Positions 62,513 to 64,000 of a stretch of 64,000 nucleotides of DNA are shown here, in pieces. The notes beneath the pieces are model-generated. The model was given only the letters and a program-made list of their open reading frames with translations, searched no databases and was not told the DNA's origin. The first letter of the stretch is position 1; the number at the start of each line of letters is the position of its first letter. This DNA is from Holdemania sp. Marseille-P2844 (GTDB lineage: Bacteria > Bacillota_I > Bacilli_A > Erysipelotrichales > Erysipelotrichaceae): the NCBI RefSeq assembly GCF_900120005.1, contig NZ_LT635452.1, positions 62,001-126,000 of the forward strand, read 5' to 3'. Made by a program: the position numbers and the translations under genes.

Positions 62513-62551
62513 AAAAGTGAATTAGAATACTCGTTATTTTAATTCACTTTT
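62513..62551 (+). terminator. Hairpin between pbuG and guaA
   Basis: AAAAGTGAATTA pairs perfectly with TAATTCACTTTT across a 15-base loop. No long T tract follows, so it may be a weak terminator, a processing site or a leader structure of guaA. guaA starts 28 bases later. Confidence 0.55.
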
Positions 62552-62578
62552 CAATTCCAAAACAAAGGAGGCAACACG

Positions 62579-64000
62579 ATGGCTGATAAAATTATCGTTC
62601 TCGATTTCGGCAGTCAATATAACCAGCTGATCGCCCGGCGGATCCGGGAGTTCGGCGTCTACAGTGAGCTGCATCCCAATACGATGACGCTGGCGGAGAT
62701 CCAGGCCCTGGGGGATGTGAAAGGCATTATTTTCAGCGGCGGACCGAACAGCGTCTATGATGAGAATGCGTTCAAATGTGATCCGGCAATCTTTACGAGC
62801 GGTCTGCCGATTCTGGGAATTTGTTACGGCATGCAGATGACGCATTTCATGAACGGCGGCGACGTGCGTTCGTGCAACAGTAAGGAATATGGGCGGACTG
62901 AGATTGAGATTGAATCGGATTCTCTGTTGTTCAAGGGGCTGCCAAAGAAGCAGACCGTCTGGATGAGCCATGGCGATCAGGTGTCCAGGCTGGCTCCGGG
63001 GTTTGTGAAGGACGCTTCCAGCTCTACTTGTGAATTTGCTTCGACGAGCAATCCGGAAAAGCGGATATATACGGTACAATTCCATCCGGAAGTGCGGCAC
63101 AGCGAATATGGCAACGAGATGCTGAAAAACTTTGTATTTGAAATCTGCCATGCGCAAAATAACTGGTCAATGCACAATTACATCGACATGCAGATTGAGA
63201 AGATCCGCGCTCAGGTCGGTTCGGACAAGGTTCTGCTGGCCTTATCGGGCGGGGTGGATTCCTCTGTCGTGGCGGCGTTATTGCACAAGGCGATCGGATC
63301 GCAGCTGTATTGCATGTTCATTGATCATGGCCTGCTTCGCAAAGGTGAGGCAGAGAGTGTCATGGAGACGTTCGGTCGGAATATGAAGCTGAATCTGAGG
63401 AAGATCGACGCGTCGAAGAAATTTCTGGATAAGCTCAAAGGGGTATCGGATCCGGAACAGAAGCGGAAAATCATTGGCAATGAGTTTGTCTATACGTTTG
63501 ATGAGGAAGTCAAGAAGCTGGCAGAGGGTGAGAATATCCACTGGCTGGCGCAGGGTACGCTGTATACAGATGTGATCGAAAGTGGTACGCAGACCGCCCA
63601 GACGATCAAGTCGCATCACAATGTCGGCGGTCTGCCCAAGGATATGCAGTTCCAGTTGATCGAACCGCTGAACACGTTGTTCAAGGATGAAGTGCGGCAG
63701 TTGGGCAAGGAGCTGGGCCTGCCGGACGAAATGGTATGGCGGCAGCCGTTCCCGGGGCCGGGATTGGGAATTCGTGTTTTAGGCGAGATCACGGAAGAAA
63801 AATTAATGATGGTTCGTGAATCGGATGCGATTTTGCGCGAAGAAATAGCGAAGGCAGGACTTGAACGGGACATCTGGCAGTATTTCACCGCGCTGACGAA
63901 TATGAAGTCGGTGGGTGTCATGGGCGATCAGCGGACGTATGATTACGCCATCGCGATCCGGGCGGTCACTTCGATCGACGGGATGACCGCGGATTGGGCA
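62579..64000 (+). CDS. guaA: GMP synthase (glutamine-hydrolysing), partial at right edge
   Basis: 474 residues seen; the gene continues beyond the window (family length about 510). Converts XMP to GMP with glutamine as ammonia donor. N-terminal glutamine amidotransferase (about 1-195): GICYGMQ holds the nucleophile Cys and [12 protein letters not shown] the catalytic His. Then the ATP pyrophosphatase with P-loop [11 protein letters not shown], and the C-terminal dimerisation domain with [11 protein letters not shown]. The ATG at 62579 follows AAAGGAGGCAACACG. The guanine permease just upstream gives a purine salvage and synthesis neighbourhood. Confidence 0.97.
   Translation, partial: MADKIIVLDFGSQYNQLIARRIREFGVYSELHPNTMTLAEIQALGDVKGIIFSGGPNSVYDENAFKCDPAIFTSGLPILGICYGMQMTHFMNGGDVRSCNSKEYGRTEIEIESDSLLFKGLPKKQTVWMSHGDQVSRLAPGFVKDASSSTCEFASTSNPEKRIYTVQFHPEVRHSEYGNEMLKNFVFEICHAQNNWSMHNYIDMQIEKIRAQVGSDKVLLALSGGVDSSVVAALLHKAIGSQLYCMFIDHGLLRKGEAESVMETFGRNMKLNLRKIDASKKFLDKLKGVSDPEQKRKIIGNEFVYTFDEEVKKLAEGENIHWLAQGTLYTDVIESGTQTAQTIKSHHNVGGLPKDMQFQLIEPLNTLFKDEVRQLGKELGLPDEMVWRQPFPGPGLGIRVLGEITEEKLMMVRESDAILREEIAKAGLERDIWQYFTALTNMKSVGVMGDQRTYDYAIAIRAVTSIDGMTADWA

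Overview
The window looks like a chromosomal segment of a low- to mid-GC anaerobic Firmicute, most likely in the Erysipelotrichia (Holdemania-like). This is inferred from gene content and style, not from a marker gene. It has Gram-positive lipoproteins, strong AAGGAGG-type ribosome binding sites, near-consensus sigma-A promoters, cre-like CcpA sites, a purine riboswitch, PTS sugar uptake, pyruvate formate-lyase fermentation, and a secreted flavin-dependent reductase. No rRNA, tRNA, CRISPR array or prophage was seen. The only intact mobile element is one IS30-family insertion sequence.

Layout. 0-5 kb: XRE regulators, a small coiled-coil protein, a gene-poor stretch and the IS30 element. 5-13.5 kb: a hybrid sensor kinase; a DUF2871 membrane protein with a TetR regulator divergent from another membrane protein, both promoters carrying the same operator; a HAD phosphatase; a PhnO-like acetyltransferase; an alpha/beta hydrolase; an FMN-binding lipoprotein. 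13.8-19.2 kb: a sucrose locus (scrA-scrB-scrK, with scrR). 19.8-23.2 kb: the pyruvate formate-lyase locus. 23.3-28.1 kb: a frameshifted Tat flavoprotein, a headless MerR gene, a secreted FAD/FMN reductase and its divergent LysR regulator. 28.4-40 kb: two lipoproteins, a MATE exporter, a YdcF-like protein, isoaspartyl dipeptidase, a membrane-bound XRE protein, alkylation repair genes, a Fur-box-controlled flavin reductase-rubredoxin fusion and an SDR. 40.4-46.6 kb: two tandem BvgS-like hybrid kinases. 47.2-52.2 kb: a galactose-type mgl ABC transporter with a LacI/GalR regulator. 52.2-60.7 kb: zinc-ribbon membrane proteins (one broken), two adjacent CobW-like GTPases (one with a long His/Asp/Glu/Cys repeat), a second Ogt, a GNAT, UppP, a CcdA-TlpA fusion and CutC. 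60.9-64 kb: a guanine-type riboswitch, a purine permease and guaA, which runs off the right edge.

The most unusual system is the pyruvate formate-lyase locus. The large subunit (685 residues) has the Cys-Cys active site but ends just before the glycyl radical domain. That domain is a separate 80-residue gene two ORFs downstream. Between them lies a 79-residue ORF that looks like a diverged half-copy of the glycyl radical domain carrying a CxxC...C motif. The activating enzyme follows. This reads as a naturally split glycyl radical enzyme with a possible extra small partner.

Several genes carry single-base frameshifts in short homopolymer runs (near 23611 and 53420). These may be real decay or draft-assembly errors, and reads should be consulted before calling them dead.
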